This document shows positions 62,219-64,000 of a stretch of 64,000 nucleotides of DNA, one piece after another. Position 1 is the first letter of the stretch, and each line of letters begins with the position of its first letter. A program made the translations under genes and the position numbers. Source of the stretch: Romanomermis culicivorax (Eukaryota > Nematoda > Enoplea > Mermithida > Mermithidae); NCBI GenBank assembly GCA_963922205.1, contig CAWUHX010000311.1, forward strand, positions 186,001-250,000. Reading direction: 5' to 3'. Under the pieces are notes generated by a model. That model was not told where the DNA came from. It saw only the letters and a list, made by a program, of their open reading frames with translations, and did no database searches.

Positions 62219-63163
62219 ATGAATGCCGAACAAATCATCATTTTGTGTTTTTTATTTTCGACTGGTACCGTCGGTACGATATTCAACAGTGTATTCTTAT
62301 TTTTAAATTTGGCCAAAAAAAATTTCACCCTGGATTATTGTTATTTCGTTTATAATTTGGCTTTCATAAATTTGATTTACAATTTAAATTTGATCACTTT
62401 ACAAACGGCCGTCATCGTGGCCAATTTGGACGAAAGTCACGTGATTTGCGTCCTAGGCGGCTATATACACATGGCGACGGCGTTGGCCGGCATCGTAAAT
62501 CAAGCCTTTTTGGCCGTAAATCGTTATTTGCTACTTTTCAACCGCGATTTACACGCGCGATTTTTCAAAAGCCGGCGTTTAAAATTTTTGTACATTTTTT
62601 CTATATGCCTAGTTTGTTCTATAGTAGAATTGGGTTTTTGGTTTTGGAACGATTACGGCCTATTCAACGGTATTTGTTGTACGGATTTTAAACGTATACC
62701 CGTTTGGCATACGATGATCGATTTTATGTTGCCGGTTTGGTTTTCCTACCTAATTTGCATATTCGTCGCTTACCGTATTTCCGTTTTGGTGAAACGTCAT
62801 ACGAATAATCGCGATCGTATGATACAATCTAGGATAACCGAAGGTCGATCGATAATCAAATTTATTTCCTTCGAAATTGGCGTCCCGTTAATTTTAGAAT
62901 CGCCGGTTTTAATTTCGATTATTTTCCACGATTTCGTCAAAGTACCATTAGTTTTAGATACGGTATTCACCGGTTTGTTCATTTTACACACGGCTATAGA
63001 TCCGTTGGTTACTGTAACGGTCATAAAGCCGTACCGTCGCGAATTTTTGGCCTATTACCGTAAAATTTTCAAAAGGAAGAATAAAATTGAACCGACGGCG
63101 AACGTAAACAACAACAATAACAATAAAAATAACGCTAACGAACACGTCAACACCAGTTTTTGA
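62219..63163 (+). CDS. Seven-transmembrane GPCR, nematode chemoreceptor type, single exon
   Basis: An intact 314-residue frame from ATG 62219; an in-frame ATG at 62177 would add 14 residues. Seven hydrophobic segments lie at roughly residues 5-30, 40-65, 78-105, 120-145, 170-198, 218-245 and 250-275. The TM3 end motif is NRY (AVNRYLLLF) in place of DRY. Cys in VICVLGG and GICC could form the usual extracellular disulphide. TM7 has DPLVTVTVIKPYRREF, a divergent NPxxY. The tail is basic, then Asn-rich. The short N-terminus and layout resemble the Srx/Srw-like chemoreceptors of nematodes; the subfamily is not certain. CTACAG just before the ATG could be a cis or spliced-leader acceptor. A mariner ends 85 bp upstream. 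Confidence 0.85.
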   Translation: MNAEQIIILCFLFSTGTVGTIFNSVFLFLNLAKKNFTLDYCYFVYNLAFINLIYNLNLITLQTAVIVANLDESHVICVLGGYIHMATALAGIVNQAFLAVNRYLLLFNRDLHARFFKSRRLKFLYIFSICLVCSIVELGFWFWNDYGLFNGICCTDFKRIPVWHTMIDFMLPVWFSYLICIFVAYRISVLVKRHTNNRDRMIQSRITEGRSIIKFISFEIGVPLILESPVLISIIFHDFVKVPLVLDTVFTGLFILHTAIDPLVTVTVIKPYRREFLAYYRKIFKRKNKIEPTANVNNNNNNKNNANEHVNTSF

Positions 63164-63304
63164 AGGAGGATTAGTGAAGTTCCAGATAAACAGTTGTTTT
63201 TTATGTAAAGCACTTTTTTCCACACTAAAGTTTACATCCAACATGTTGATCTGGCCTCATTCCACAGTAACACTTTGCACCATCAAAGTTTCATGGGTTT
63301 CACT

Positions 63305-63545
63305 ACTATTCACACAACAGCGAAACTCAAAATAGCGAGACTCAATACAGTGATTCTCAATTCAGCGAAGTCTCAATACAGTGATGTTTCAAAACAGCGA
63401 TTCTCAATTCAGCGAAGTCTTGATACAGCGATTCTCAAAACAGTGAAGTCCCAAAACATCGATTCTCAATACTGCGAAATCTCAAAAGAGTGATTCTTAA
63501 TTCAGCGAAGTCTCAATACAGCGATTTTCAAAACAGCGAATTTTC
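63305..63545. repeat. AGCGAAACTCAA satellite
   Basis: About 14 loose units of 15-20 bp (CAGCGATTCTCAA, CAGCGAAGTCTCAATA). Same family as 3060-3245 and 16795-16905. Confidence 0.8.
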
Positions 63546-63559
63546 AGAAAAGTTATCTT

Positions 63560-64000
63560 TAGAATGGAAAAATGTTGATCGGACGGGGCAATCATTTTGG
63601 CCTAATAGACCTATTTGCTCCTCCATTCCGATCTGGTGGATGCTGATTGTCGCACATTTTGGCACGAATCGCCAGATTTCTGATATGGCTCTATGGCACG
63701 TATTTTCCCGACATATTCTGGTTTGTTTATTATTAACATATCTACGTGCATGTTTTTTATTTTATTTTTCCTTTATTGACTTATTTCTTTTTACATTATT
63801 CTAATTTCAAACCACTTTTTGTTTTTTTGTTTAATTTTTTTCAGGTTACGTACTTTTATTCTATTTTTTACATACTTTTTATTACATTATTTTACTTTTC
63901 GTTTCTTTATTATTTGTTTTTTGTTCTACCTTTCCTGCTTATTTATTTTATTCATTTCATTTTATTAGCTTATTTCATTTTGTTTTATTTATTTCATCAA
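63560..64000 (+). repeat. Dispersed repeat R1, right-end copy, cut by the window edge
   Basis: Carries GATCTGGTGGATGCTG, CACATTTTGGCAC and CTACGTGCATG, then a long T-rich tract (ATTTCATTTTATT). It is the inverse of 3500-3965. The order satellite, unique block, T-rich tract looks like one arm of a foldback element. Confidence 0.8.

Overview
The window is nuclear DNA of an AT-rich, transposon-rich invertebrate, most likely a nematode. Three tracts are built from TTAGGC/GCCTAA, the nematode telomere hexamer. There is a multi-exon TRAK/Milton gene, a serpentine receptor of chemoreceptor style, and a secreted C-type lectin with short exons and T-rich splice acceptors. No bacterial operon, CRISPR array, rRNA or tRNA was seen. 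The species cannot be named from sequence alone.

Layout: 0-4.3 kb is repeats (a 54-bp tandem array, a nested MITE, a foldback-like palindrome and an A-rich dispersed repeat). 4.4-22.6 kb is one minus-strand gene in nine exons for a TRAK/Milton/HAP1 mitochondrial kinesin adaptor, with introns full of MITEs. This stretch contains an assembly fault: 4814-10496 and 10638-16335 are the same sequence, separated by leftover library adapter, a probable sample barcode and exactly 100 N. The gene is therefore probably not duplicated. 22.8-31 kb is almost wholly TIR elements, several nested, most with clear 8-bp target duplications. 31.6-39.0 kb is a broken Ty3/gypsy-type LTR retrotransposon, and 39.95-40.83 kb is a solo LTR of the same family, inverted. 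41-44.8 kb is repeat-rich and non-coding. 44.9-46.0 kb holds two exons of an unrecognised secreted protein. 48.7-54.6 kb is a secreted protein with two C-type lectin domains and a long Ser/Thr-rich tail of about ten 45-residue repeats, each normally with a conserved Trp. 55-60.2 kb holds MITEs, a GCCTAA array and a small foldback element with a TTAGGC core. 60.86-62.13 kb is a dead mariner. 62.2-63.16 kb is an intact one-exon GPCR. The window closes with a satellite and T-rich repeat that mirrors the left end.

The genes do not form a pathway: TRAK acts inside the cell in organelle transport, the lectin-mucin is a secreted surface or matrix/immune type of protein, and the GPCR is probably sensory. 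The most unusual theme is telomere hexamers sitting inside or beside inverted-repeat mobile elements (27.4, 56.5-56.96 and 59.97 kb). Another is a set of MITE families that share a GGCGC-hairpin module and insert right next to splice donors.
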